Assembly: GCF_007833355.1 (NCBI RefSeq)
Contig: NZ_CP020914.1
Location: forward strand, 916,047 to 980,046
Direction of reading: 5' to 3'
Origin: Denitratisoma sp. DHT3
GTDB taxonomy: Bacteria > Pseudomonadota > Gammaproteobacteria > Burkholderiales > Rhodocyclaceae
DNA length: 64,000 nucleotides
In this document: one piece after another, positions 53,608-61,979 of the stretch
Layout: every line of letters begins with the position of its first letter
Numbering within the stretch: the first letter of the stretch is position 1
The notes under the pieces: generated by a model
The model's input: the letters and a program-made list of their open reading frames with translations, nothing else
Database searches by the model: none
Told to the model about the DNA's origin: nothing
Position numbers and translations under genes: made by a program

Positions 53608-54357
53608 TCACTGGTCCGCCATGGTGCGGCGGGCAAACAGCAAGTCCTCCCAGGCCTTCGCCTTGTCGGTCAGATTGCGCAACAGGTAGGCGGGATGATA
53701 AGTGACGATGACGGGGGTACCCCGATATGCGAACAACCGGCCCCGCGCGGCGCCGATCTTCACCTCGGTCTGCAGCAGGGTCTGCGCCGCCGGCCGCCCC
53801 AGGGCGACGATCAGCCTGGGTCGCAGCAGATCGATCTGCCGCTCCAGGAAAGGCCAGCAGGCGGCCGTCTCCTCTGGTTCCGGGGTGCGGTTGTTGGGCG
53901 GCCGGCACTTCACGGTATTGGCGATATAGACGTTCTCGCCCCGCTTCAGCTCGATGGCCGCGAGCATCGCATCGAGCAGCTTGCCGGCCTGGCCGACGAA
54001 GGGCTCGCCGCGCTGATCCTCCTCGGCACCCGGCCCCTCGCCGACGAAGAGCCAGTCGGCCCGACGGTCGCCGACGCCGGGCACCGCCTGCTTGCGCTCC
54101 CGGCACAGGCCACAAGCGCGGCAGGCGCGGATGTTCTCCTCCAGTTCCGGCCAGTCCATCGCGGCGATGGCGCCGGCGCGATCGGCGGTTCCCGAGTCCT
54201 CCACCGGAGCGGCGGATGCCTGCGCAACGACGGGCGTCGCCGCCGGTTCCGGCGACGCGGCGGCGGCTTCAGGCCCGGCCGCCGGCCGCCGCAGCTTCCA
54301 TAGCGGTCCCAGCCCCATTTCGCACAGCAGCGCATCGCGCCGAGAGTCGCGGCTCAC
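53608..54357 (-). CDS. uracil-DNA glycosylase, family 4 (Fe-S) type
   Basis: This 249-residue DNA-repair enzyme removes uracil from DNA. CRACGLCRERKQAVPG provides two cluster cysteines, and NTVKCRPPNNRTPEPEE holds a third. GEGPGAEEDQRGEPFVGQAG is catalytic motif A and TYHPAYLLR the second motif. A low-complexity Ala/Pro linker separates a short N-terminal segment. The GTG start at 54357 overlaps the rimI stop (GTGA) and gives the usual opening SRD..LL.E.GL.PLW.LR. Confidence 0.88.
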   Translation of the reverse strand: MSRDSRRDALLCEMGLGPLWKLRRPAAGPEAAAASPEPAATPVVAQASAAPVEDSGTADRAGAIAAMDWPELEENIRACRACGLCRERKQAVPGVGDRRADWLFVGEGPGAEEDQRGEPFVGQAGKLLDAMLAAIELKRGENVYIANTVKCRPPNNRTPEPEETAACWPFLERQIDLLRPRLIVALGRPAAQTLLQTEVKIGAARGRLFAYRGTPVIVTYHPAYLLRNLTDKAKAWEDLLFARRTMADQ

Positions 54358-54821
54358 AGCGCCCGCTCCATGACGACGGCTTCCTCGCGGCCGTGCCGCG
54401 CCGGGTAGTAATCGCGCCGCCGGCCGATCTCGGCGAAGCCGTGACGGGCGTACAGGCGCAGGCCGGCGGCATTGCTGGGACGCACTTCCAGCAACATGCG
54501 GCTGCCGCCATGGGCGCGGGCATCGGCGAAAAAGTGCTCCAGCAGCCGGCTGCCCAGGCCGCGCCCCTGAAGTTCGGGCACCACGCTGATGTTGAGCAGA
54601 TGGGCTTCGTCGAGGACCATCATCATCACGCCATAGCCCGCCAGTCGGTCCCGGCGGCACGCCACCCAGGCGCGATGCCCGGAGATCAGGGAATCGGCGA
54701 AATTGCCGTGGCTCCAGGGAAACTCGTAAATGCCGGCCTCCGCCGCCACCACGGCACCCAGGTCGGCGCTCGTCATCGGCGCGAAATCCAGGTCGGCAGA
54801 GGAATGCGGCACGGCGCTCAT
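54354..54821 (-). CDS. rimI: ribosomal protein S18 alanine N-acetyltransferase
   Basis: This 155-residue GNAT-fold acetyltransferase has LLNISVVPELQGRGLGSRLL (acetyl-CoA loop QGRGLG) and VRPSNAAGLRLYARHGFAEI, a RimI hallmark, and it ends RREAVVM-like. The start at 54821 overlaps the tsaB stop by ATGA, and its stop overlaps the udg start. The tsaB-rimI-udg chain is a common arrangement in betaproteobacteria. Confidence 0.91.
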   Translation of the reverse strand: MSAVPHSSADLDFAPMTSADLGAVVAAEAGIYEFPWSHGNFADSLISGHRAWVACRRDRLAGYGVMMMVLDEAHLLNISVVPELQGRGLGSRLLEHFFADARAHGGSRMLLEVRPSNAAGLRLYARHGFAEIGRRRDYYPARHGREEAVVMERAL

Positions 54822-55513
54822 CAGCGCACCCCGCCGCGGGCCAGGCGTTCGGCGGTGGTCAGGGCCACCTTGTCGCGCACGTAGAGCGGCACCGCGCGGG
54901 CCGCCGGGATGCCGTCGCATCGCACCAGGCGCGGCGCGGCCAGCCGGGCCACGGCGGCGGCGGTGGGCAGCACGTCCTGCCGCCACGCGGCGATGCGCGG
55001 CCCCAGCCGCGCGGCCAGGGCATCCGGGTAGGCGGCGAAGCCGTCGCCGCACCCCTGCCAGCCGTCTCCCTCGGGCAGGAGCACGGCATCGGGCGGCGCA
55101 ACGGCAGGCGCCAGAATCTCACGGGGAAAGCCCGCCACCATTTCGTAGGCGGCGCCGTAGACCTCGTTCATCCGCGCATCGAGGCAGGCATAGACCCGCT
55201 CCCCGCCGCTTTCCAGGGCCAGTGCCTCGAGGGTGCAGACCGGCGCCACCGGCAGGTCGGCGCCATAGGCCAGCCCCTGGGCCACGGCGCAGGCCAGGCG
55301 CAGGCCGGTGAAGCCGCCGGGACCGGCGCCGAAGGCGATGCCGTCCAGATGTTTGAGGGTGATGCCGGCCTCGGCCAGGATCTCGCCGACCCAGGGCAGG
55401 ATCAGGTCCGAACCGCCGTTGGGGCGGTCCTGGCGACGCTCCAGCAAGGCGCCGTCGCGCCAGAGGGCGACGGACAGGAGACGGGTCGAAGTTTCAATCG
55501 CGATCAGATTCAC
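54821..55513 (-). CDS. tsaB: tRNA threonylcarbamoyladenosine biosynthesis protein TsaB
   Basis: This 230-residue ASKHA-fold partner of TsaD/TsaE is needed for t6A37 modification of tRNA. IAIETSTRLLSVALW at the N-terminus and GIAFGAGPGGFTGLRLACAV are diagnostic; YACLDARMNEVYGA follows. It heads the tsaB-rimI-udg chain. The upstream gap (55514-55560) is shared with the divergent MHS transporter gene. Confidence 0.94.
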   Translation of the reverse strand: MNLIAIETSTRLLSVALWRDGALLERRQDRPNGGSDLILPWVGEILAEAGITLKHLDGIAFGAGPGGFTGLRLACAVAQGLAYGADLPVAPVCTLEALALESGGERVYACLDARMNEVYGAAYEMVAGFPREILAPAVAPPDAVLLPEGDGWQGCGDGFAAYPDALAARLGPRIAAWRQDVLPTAAAVARLAAPRLVRCDGIPAARAVPLYVRDKVALTTAERLARGGVR

Positions 55514-55560
55514 GGCGCGATTTTACCGGCCGCCGGCCGCCTCTGGCTGATAATGTCGGC

Positions 55561-56871
55561 ATGGATATCCAGAATGCTCAGAACGTTCAGCCCCGCTATC
55601 GCCAGGTGGCGCTGGCGGCCTGCTTCGGCACTTTTCTCGAATGGTACGATTTTCTCACCTTCGCCAGCCTGGCCACGTATTTCGGCACCCTCTTCTTTCT
55701 CGCCGAGAATCCGGTCACCGGCCTTTTGGCCAGTCTCGCCACCTTCGGTATCGGCATGGTGGTGCGGCCGCTGGGCGCGGCCCTGTTCGGTTCCCTGGGC
55801 GACCGCCATGGCCGGCGTGCGGTATTCATCGCCACCATCGCCCTGATGGGCGTCACCACGTTCGCCGTCGGCCTGCTGCCCACCTACGCCCAGGTCGGTC
55901 TGTGGGCGCCCCTGCTGCTGCTGGCGCTGCGCATCCTGCAGGGCTTGGCGATGGGCGGCGAGATCGGCGGCGCCACGGTGTATCTGACCGAGCATGCGCC
56001 GGCCGCGCGGCGCGGCCTCTACACCAGCGTGTTGCAGTTGATGGGACCGCTGGGCGTGATGGCATCCACCGCCCAGGTGGTGCTGCTCCAGTCCTGGCTT
56101 GCGCCGGAGGAGTTCATGGAGTGGGGCTGGCGGGTGCCATTCCTGGTGTCGGCGCTGCTGCTGGCGATCTCGATGAAAAGCCGCATGGCCCTGCACGAGT
56201 CGCCGGTCTTCGCACGACTCAGGGAAAACCATGGCCTCGCCAAGGCCCCGCTGCGCGAATGTCTGCGCGACCGCCGCACCCTGGGCCGCATGGCCCTGCT
56301 GTTCTGTTGCATTTCCGCCGGCGGCTCGCTGCTGTTCTTCTGCTCCCAGGTCTATGTGCCGGTGTTCCTGAAGACCGTGGTCAACATGGAACCGGCCCGG
56401 GCCGGACACCTGACCCTGGCCGCCACCCTCGCCCTGTTTCCCCTGACTTTGCTGGCCGGCGGACTGTCGGACCGGATCGGACGGCGCCCCGTGCTGCTGG
56501 CCGGACTGTGGCTGGGTGCCCTCGCGATGCTGCCGGTGTTCTGGGGCCTGCGTCAGTTCGCCGCCAGCCCGGCCCTGATGGTGATCCTGCTGCTGGTTCC
56601 GGTGGTCGCCCTGGCGCTGATCACCGGTCCGCAGACCGCCACGCTGGCGGAACTGTTCCCCGCCCGCACCCGCTACTCCGCCGTGGCCCTGCCCCACAAC
56701 CTGGCCGCCGGCTGGATCGGCGGGCTCTCGCCCTTCATGGTCACGCTGATCGGCAGCCGCAGCGGCGATCCGATGCTGGGCCTGGCCTATCCGACGGTCC
56801 TGCTGTTGCTGGCCGCCCTGGTGGGGCTGCGTTTTCTGCCGGAGACACGGAACAGTCCGCTGACGACCTGA
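55561..56871 (+). CDS. MHS-family (metabolite:H+ symporter) MFS transporter
   Basis: This 436-residue transporter has twelve helices. FGTFLEWYDFLTFASLA in helix 1 is the MHS mark. GSLGDRHGRRAVFIATIALM is the loop 2-3 motif, and RILQGLAMGGEIGGATVYLT helix 4. The substrate is a small organic acid or zwitterion by family (shikimate, proline, citrate and similar); it cannot be narrowed. It is divergent from tsaB and convergent with the next small gene, 20 nt away. Confidence 0.88.
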   Translation: MDIQNAQNVQPRYRQVALAACFGTFLEWYDFLTFASLATYFGTLFFLAENPVTGLLASLATFGIGMVVRPLGAALFGSLGDRHGRRAVFIATIALMGVTTFAVGLLPTYAQVGLWAPLLLLALRILQGLAMGGEIGGATVYLTEHAPAARRGLYTSVLQLMGPLGVMASTAQVVLLQSWLAPEEFMEWGWRVPFLVSALLLAISMKSRMALHESPVFARLRENHGLAKAPLRECLRDRRTLGRMALLFCCISAGGSLLFFCSQVYVPVFLKTVVNMEPARAGHLTLAATLALFPLTLLAGGLSDRIGRRPVLLAGLWLGALAMLPVFWGLRQFAASPALMVILLLVPVVALALITGPQTATLAELFPARTRYSAVALPHNLAAGWIGGLSPFMVTLIGSRSGDPMLGLAYPTVLLLLAALVGLRFLPETRNSPLTT

Positions 56872-56891
56872 ACGCCGCCGCCGAAAACCGG

Positions 56892-57176
56892 CTATTGCTG
56901 GGCGTCGCGATGCCGCTCGTCCCGCTGCCGATGGTGCGCCTGGATGCGCTCCCGCAGCCGCTGCCGCTCTTCGGGCGACATCTTCTCCCAATGCTCGCGC
57001 ATCGCCTCCCGCCGCTGCTGGCGCTCTTCCGGCGGCAGACTCCGCCGGTAATCGCGGATCTGGCTGCGCATTTGCTCCCTTTGCTCGGGGGACAGGCCGG
57101 CCCCGGCCGATCCGGCGCCCAGTCCGCAGGCGCAGACCAGGGCCAACAGGCAGCAACGAACGAGGCAGGATGACAT
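56892..57176 (-). CDS. small periplasmic Arg/Glu-rich protein, DUF3106/Spy-like
   Basis: This 94-residue protein has a signal peptide (MSSCLVRCCLLALVCACGLG, cleavage near AGA). The mature part is made of helical repeats of the form LSPEQREQMRSQ, LPPEERQQRREAMREHWEKM, MSPEERQRLRERIQ, ending in a His/Arg/Asp tail. This pattern is common in DUF3106 and CpxP/Spy-like proteins; a chaperone or metal-buffer role is only possible. The start at 57176 gives the signal peptide; the longer frame to 57263 does not. Confidence 0.72.
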   Translation of the reverse strand: MSSCLVRCCLLALVCACGLGAGSAGAGLSPEQREQMRSQIRDYRRSLPPEERQQRREAMREHWEKMSPEERQRLRERIQAHHRQRDERHRDAQQ

Positions 57177-57541
57177 GGAGACTCCGGGAGCGAAGCAATT
57201 GGACGGGATTGTGCCGCATCCTTCAGCTTGCCGGATTGCAGGTAAACGCCGCTTTGTTACCACATATTACTTGCGCTGAATGGACGCCCTCCCCCCGCGG
57301 CGCACAGTTCCCCACCATGAAACCGATTGTGAAAAAATCGATGACGTACCGCGAACCCTGGAACCCATAATGGTCTTTCATTGATTTTCCACGCTATCAT
57401 CGCCACACAAGTTGTTACCATTTATCGCGGCATCATCATTCGATAGTACGGACGACATAAACTGAACCGCGCAATCCGGCCGCGACCCGTTATCAAACTC
57501 GTGAAAACATCCTGCCAGAATCATTCCGGCACGGGAGGAAT
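57177..57541 (+). other. intergenic region upstream of the chemotaxis cluster
   Basis: This 365-nt AT-richer gap lies between the divergent small periplasmic gene and the CheY-like gene. It must carry promoters for both. I see no coding frame, no strong inverted repeat and no -35/-10 pair I trust. GGGAGGAAT at its end is the ribosome site of the CheY-like gene. Confidence 0.4.
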
Positions 57542-57907
57542 ATGAAAACCATCATGCTGGTGGATGACTCCGCCACCATTCTTCTTTCCGTTTCCAACAT
57601 CCTCAGCAAGGCGGGTTACGGGGTCGAGAAAGCCTCGAACGCCGCCGAGGGACTGGCCAAGTTCAAGGCCGGCGCCAAGGTCGATCTGTTGATCACGGAT
57701 CTGAACATGCCCGGCATGAACGGCATCGACTTCATCAAGGAAGTGCGCACCCTGCCCGGCTACAAGTTCATGCCCATCCTGTTCCTCACCACGGAATCCC
57801 AGCAATCCAAGCGCATGGAAGCCAAGGCTGCCGGCGCATCGGGCTGGCTGGTCAAACCCGCCACCGCGGACGAATTGCTGAACACCATCAAGCTCGTCGT
57901 GCGCTAA
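57542..57907 (+). CDS. CheY-like single-domain response regulator
   Basis: This 121-residue receiver domain has acidic pair Asp8-Asp9 in MLVDDSAT, phosphoacceptor Asp53 in LLITDLNMPGMNG, Thr in FLTTES and Lys105 in WLVKPAT. With no output domain it probably carries a signal from the CheA encoded four genes downstream to a motor, pilus or enzyme. Its stop codon overlaps the first base of the 159-bp repeat, copy B. Confidence 0.92.
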   Translation: MKTIMLVDDSATILLSVSNILSKAGYGVEKASNAAEGLAKFKAGAKVDLLITDLNMPGMNGIDFIKEVRTLPGYKFMPILFLTTESQQSKRMEAKAAGASGWLVKPATADELLNTIKLVVR

Positions 57908-58065
57908 CGCTCATGGAAGCCAACTTTCCGCCCCGGCGCATGAAATACGCGAAGAGCAAGGAGGCCCTCCCCCTCCCGGCCTCCCCCTCGCCGGGGGAGG
58001 TGGCGGCATTGGCTCGCTGCGCTCGAAGTCACCACACACTCCGTTTTTGCGTTCTTTCACGCTAA
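57907..58065 (+). repeat. 159-bp dispersed intergenic repeat, copy B
   Basis: It is identical in length to copy A at 25391-25549, with the same first and last ten-base blocks (ACGCTCATGG, TCACGCTAA). Hairpin arms CCTCCCCC (57980-57987) and GGGGGAGG (57993-58000) are conserved, while the loop differs. It separates the CheY-like gene from the MCP gene, leaving 21 nt before the MCP start. Confidence 0.8.
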
Positions 58066-58086
58066 TCCGCCAGAAATCATTCCGTC

Positions 58087-59358
58087 ATGGACAACGCCCA
58101 GCTGATCCGCCGCGCCAGCGCAACGCTCTTCCTGGTCGCGCTGAGCGCCGCCCTCAGCGTCTATTTCCTCAACGACTGGTTTCATGGCAGCTTTCTGCCG
58201 AGCATTGGCTTGGAGAATCCGACTGGCGACGCGGTGGGCAGTTTCATTCTGATCACGGCCGGTTTTCTAGGACACAGGCTGGTCTCGATGGCGCTCTTCC
58301 GGGATGCGGTCTATGGCCTGAGCGACAAGGAGAAAGCAGAAAAGGCGCAGAACCGGACCTACATCCTCGCGGCCGAGCAGGTTGCGAAGGAATTGAATCA
58401 GGTTGGCACCTTCAATGACGTGGTGCGCGGCCAGTTGAACATGATCATCGATGAAACCGAGAAAGCCGCCTACGACATCACTTCCCGGCTGCAGACCATC
58501 GACGAAGTGGTGACCGGGCTTTCCACTTTCGTCAATACGACCCAGAACGAATCCACCGAACTGCTGGCGGAATCCGAAGCCCGCATCGAGCGCAAGAAGG
58601 ACATGATCGGCACCCTGGAAAGATACATCCAGGAGCGGATTACCGCCTCGGAAGAAGATCAGCGGCGCATCGCCCTGGTGGTGGATGAGGCGCGTTCCCT
58701 CACCTCGCTGGTGGAGCTGATCCGCAACATCTCCGCCCAGACCAACCTGCTGGCGCTCAACGCCGCCATCGAAGCGGCCCGGGCCGGCGAAGCCGGGCGT
58801 GGCTTCGCCGTGGTGGCCGATGAAGTCCGCAAGCTGTCCACGGAGTCCGACAAGGCGGTGAACCAGATCAACCAGGGCATTCTGGCCGTCTCGCAATCCA
58901 TCCAGAGCCAGTTCCAGGACAAGCTGTCCACCGAGCACATCGAAGCCGAGAAGAACGCCCTGCAAAGCTTTGCGGCCCAGCTCGACGAATTGGGCCGCAG
59001 TTATCAGGAAGTGATGGCCCACGAAGCCGACGTGCTGGTGAAGATCCGCGACAGCAGCAAACAACTGGAGGAAATGTTCCTCAATGCGGTCGCGAGCGTG
59101 CAGTTCCAGGACGTCACGCGCCAGCAGATCGAGCAGGTGATCGACGCCCTGAGCCGCCTGGACGGCCACACCACCCTGCTTGCCGAGCGCCTGCATCGCT
59201 TCGAGGATCCGGCCTTCGAACTCAAGCCGCTGTCCCAGCACCTGGATCAGATCTACAGCAAGTACGTAATGTCATCTCAGCGCAAGAGCCACCATCAGGT
59301 ACTCAACCAGGCCGACGCAAAGGATGACGGATCCGGCCCGAAGGTAGAACTTTTTTAG
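58087..59358 (+). CDS. methyl-accepting chemotaxis protein without a sensor domain
   Basis: This 423-residue protein has two membrane helices near the N-terminus (about 10-28 and 50-68) with only about 20 residues between them, so no periplasmic ligand domain. It then has a coiled-coil signalling domain. The hairpin tip is [20 protein letters not shown], followed by [15 protein letters not shown]. It may sense membrane or cytoplasmic conditions. It is followed by a STAS protein gene and cheA, which suggests one signalling array. Confidence 0.9.
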   Translation: MDNAQLIRRASATLFLVALSAALSVYFLNDWFHGSFLPSIGLENPTGDAVGSFILITAGFLGHRLVSMALFRDAVYGLSDKEKAEKAQNRTYILAAEQVAKELNQVGTFNDVVRGQLNMIIDETEKAAYDITSRLQTIDEVVTGLSTFVNTTQNESTELLAESEARIERKKDMIGTLERYIQERITASEEDQRRIALVVDEARSLTSLVELIRNISAQTNLLALNAAIEAARAGEAGRGFAVVADEVRKLSTESDKAVNQINQGILAVSQSIQSQFQDKLSTEHIEAEKNALQSFAAQLDELGRSYQEVMAHEADVLVKIRDSSKQLEEMFLNAVASVQFQDVTRQQIEQVIDALSRLDGHTTLLAERLHRFEDPAFELKPLSQHLDQIYSKYVMSSQRKSHHQVLNQADAKDDGSGPKVELF

Positions 59359-59370
59359 GGAGCCGCCACC

Positions 59371-59715
59371 TTGATCGAGTTTGCCACCCAGAACATCGCC
59401 GAGGGCGGCGCCCGCCTGACCATCGACGGCACATTGCTCATCTATGACGCCGAAGAGATCAAGCGCCGCCTGATCGATACGCTGCACTCCGGACAATTGC
59501 TGGAACTCGACCTCTCCCACGTCAACGAGATCGACACGGCCGGCGTGCAGTTGCTGATGCTGGTCAAGCAGGAGAGCCTGCGCCAGGAAAAAACCTTGCG
59601 CATCGTCGCCCACAGTCCGGCGGTACAGGAAGTCATCGAGTTCTACAACCTGGCCGCCTTCTTCGGCGATCCTCTCGTCATTCCGGCCCGGGACAGGGAG
59701 CAAGAACATGGATGA
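59371..59715 (+). CDS. STAS-domain protein
   Basis: This 114-residue anti-sigma-factor-antagonist-like domain has LTIDGTLLIYDAEEIKRRL, LELDLSHVNEIDTAGVQLLM and a final EVIEFYNLAAFFG. The usual phosphorylatable Ser position in D(S/T)AG is Thr. The start is TTG at 59371 with AGGGAG upstream. It overlaps cheA by 8 nt, so the two are translated together; it may tune the kinase or its output. Confidence 0.84.
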   Translation: MIEFATQNIAEGGARLTIDGTLLIYDAEEIKRRLIDTLHSGQLLELDLSHVNEIDTAGVQLLMLVKQESLRQEKTLRIVAHSPAVQEVIEFYNLAAFFGDPLVIPARDREQEHG

Positions 59716-61927
59716 GCTCTATAGCGTCTTCGCCCAGGAAGCGCGGGAACAACTCACGGAACTGGAAGCCGGCCTGCTGCGCATGGAGCAGGGCGAATCC
59801 GACGCGGAGACCATCAACGCCATTTTTCGCGCCGCCCACACCATCAAGGGCGCCTCCGGCGTGGTGGAACTGACCCAGATCGAACGTTTCACCCATATCC
59901 TGGAAAACATCCTCGACCAGTTGCGCAACAACGACATCTGCGTCGGCAGCGCACTGATCACCGCATTGCTGCGCGGCTGCGACCATCTGGGCGCGCTGCT
60001 GAGCCGGGTGGATCAGGGGCAACTCGAGCCGGACCCGCAACTGGAAACCGCGGGACAGAGCCTGGCGGACGATCTGAAAGTTTTCCTGAACGGCGGATCC
60101 GCCGATCGAAGCGGCGGCCTGCAGGAAGCGACCGCCACGGTGGAGCGCGACGGTGACGTCGGCGCCACCTCCGACTGCTGGCACATTTCGGTACGCTTCG
60201 GGCGCAACGTGCTGAAAAACGGCATGGACCCGCTGGCCTTCCTGCGCTATCTGCTGTCCCTGGGCGAAATCGCCAATATCGTCACCCTGCCCAACGCAAT
60301 CCCCGCGGCGGAGGACATGGACCCCGAATCCTGCTACCTGGGATTCGAGATCGGTTTTCGCAGCCATGCCGACAAGGCGTCGATCGAGCGTGTTTTCGAA
60401 TTCGTTCGCGACGAATGCGACCTGCACATTCTCCCGCCCAACAGCCGGGTCGCCGATTATCTGCAATTGATCGAGAGCCTGCCCGAGGAACCCTTGCGAC
60501 TGGGCGAAATCCTGGTCAAGAGCGGCGCTCTGACCCAGGAGGAACTCGATGAGGGGCTGCGCCGCCAAGTGGCGTCGGAGACCCTCGCCCAAGGGCTGGC
60601 CAAGGAGACCGGCGAGGAACAGCCGCCCTCCCCTCCCCTGGGCGAAATCCTGGTCAAGCAACAGGTGGTGCAGCCCGAAATCGTCGAAGCCGCGGCCGCC
60701 AAGCAAAAACAGGTGGCGGAACGCAAGGCGGCGGATTCCCGGCTGATCCGGGTCCAGGCCGACAAACTCGACCAGCTCATCGATCTGGTGGGCGAACTGG
60801 TCATTGCCGGCGCCTCGGCGAATCTGATCGCCCAGAAGAGCGGGCAGAGCAATCTGGTGGAAACCACGTCCATCCTGTCCCGCCTGGTGGAGAACATCCG
60901 CGATTCCGCGCTGCAACTGCGCATGGTGCAGATCGGCGAGACCTTCAACCGCTTTCACCGGGTCGTCCGTGACGTCTCCAAGGAGATCGCCAAGGACATC
61001 GAATTGACGATCTCCGGCGCCGAGACGGAGCTCGACAAGTCGGTGGTGGAAAAGATCGGCGACCCCTTGATGCATCTGGTGCGCAATGCGATGGACCATG
61101 GCATCGAACCGGCGGAAGTGCGCCTCGCCCGCGGCAAACCGGCGCGGGGGCGGGTCGAGCTCAATGCCTACCATGATTCGGGCAGCATCGTGATCCAGGT
61201 CGTCGACGACGGCGGCGGCCTGGACAAGGACAAGATCCAGGCCAAGGCCATCGAGAAGGGCCTGATTCAATCCGGCCAGCTCCTGTCCGACCAGGAGATC
61301 ATCAACCTGATCTTCGAAGCCGGCTTTTCCACGGCCGACAAGGTCAGCAACCTTTCCGGCCGCGGCGTCGGCATGGACGTGGTCCGCAAGAACATCCAGG
61401 CCCTGCGCGGCACGGTCGAAGTCAAGACCGAGCTCGGCGCGGGGTCCTGCTTCACCATCCGGCTGCCGCTGACGCTGGCCATCATCGACGGATTCCTGAC
61501 CAGCGTCGGCAAGTCGTCCTACGTGATTCCGCTGGACATGGTGGTCGAATGCATCGAACTGCAGGACGCCACCGCCGACCGGGACTACCTGAATCTGCGC
61601 GGCGAAGTGCTGCCCTTCGTCCGGCTCAGGGAGATGTTCGAGATCGACGGCGCCAGACCCGGACGGGAGAACGTGGTCGTGGTGCAATACCTGGGACAGA
61701 AGGCCGGCATCGTGGTCGACCACCTGCTCGGCGAATTCCAGACCGTGATCAAGCCCCTGGGCACCATTTTCCGCAATGTGCGCGGCATCGGCGGCTCCAC
61801 CATCCTGGGCAGCGGCGAGGTCGCGCTGATCCTCGACGTTCATGCCCTGGTCAGCCGCTGCGCCCGCCTCGAGGAGCAACGGGCACAGAACACCCAGGGC
61901 ACCCACCTCGTCGAAGCCGCCAACTGA
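59708..61927 (+). CDS. cheA: chemotaxis histidine kinase CheA
   Basis: This 739-residue kinase has an HPt domain (1-110) with phosphorylated His44 in [11 protein letters not shown] region of about 150-255 has no motif I recognise. Two helical repeats beginning LGEILVK (about 265 and 312) follow. Then come dimerisation, the HATPase ([15 protein letters not shown] box, [18 protein letters not shown]) and a C-terminal CheW-like domain. It receives signals from the MCPs on both sides and should phosphorylate the CheY-like protein. No cheW, cheR or cheB is visible before the window ends. Confidence 0.93.
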   Translation: MDELYSVFAQEAREQLTELEAGLLRMEQGESDAETINAIFRAAHTIKGASGVVELTQIERFTHILENILDQLRNNDICVGSALITALLRGCDHLGALLSRVDQGQLEPDPQLETAGQSLADDLKVFLNGGSADRSGGLQEATATVERDGDVGATSDCWHISVRFGRNVLKNGMDPLAFLRYLLSLGEIANIVTLPNAIPAAEDMDPESCYLGFEIGFRSHADKASIERVFEFVRDECDLHILPPNSRVADYLQLIESLPEEPLRLGEILVKSGALTQEELDEGLRRQVASETLAQGLAKETGEEQPPSPPLGEILVKQQVVQPEIVEAAAAKQKQVAERKAADSRLIRVQADKLDQLIDLVGELVIAGASANLIAQKSGQSNLVETTSILSRLVENIRDSALQLRMVQIGETFNRFHRVVRDVSKEIAKDIELTISGAETELDKSVVEKIGDPLMHLVRNAMDHGIEPAEVRLARGKPARGRVELNAYHDSGSIVIQVVDDGGGLDKDKIQAKAIEKGLIQSGQLLSDQEIINLIFEAGFSTADKVSNLSGRGVGMDVVRKNIQALRGTVEVKTELGAGSCFTIRLPLTLAIIDGFLTSVGKSSYVIPLDMVVECIELQDATADRDYLNLRGEVLPFVRLREMFEIDGARPGRENVVVVQYLGQKAGIVVDHLLGEFQTVIKPLGTIFRNVRGIGGSTILGSGEVALILDVHALVSRCARLEEQRAQNTQGTHLVEAAN

Positions 61928-61979
61928 CGGCTTCTCACCCTTTCTATTTACCACCGTTCCTGCACCAGGAGACAACACC

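Noticed and set aside
57451..57485. Possible sigma-28 (flagellar) promoter, ATAAACTGAAC with a later GCCGCGAC, before the CheY-like gene
   Set aside because: The spacing between TAAA and GCCG is 17 nt instead of the usual 15, and the second element matches only in GCCG.
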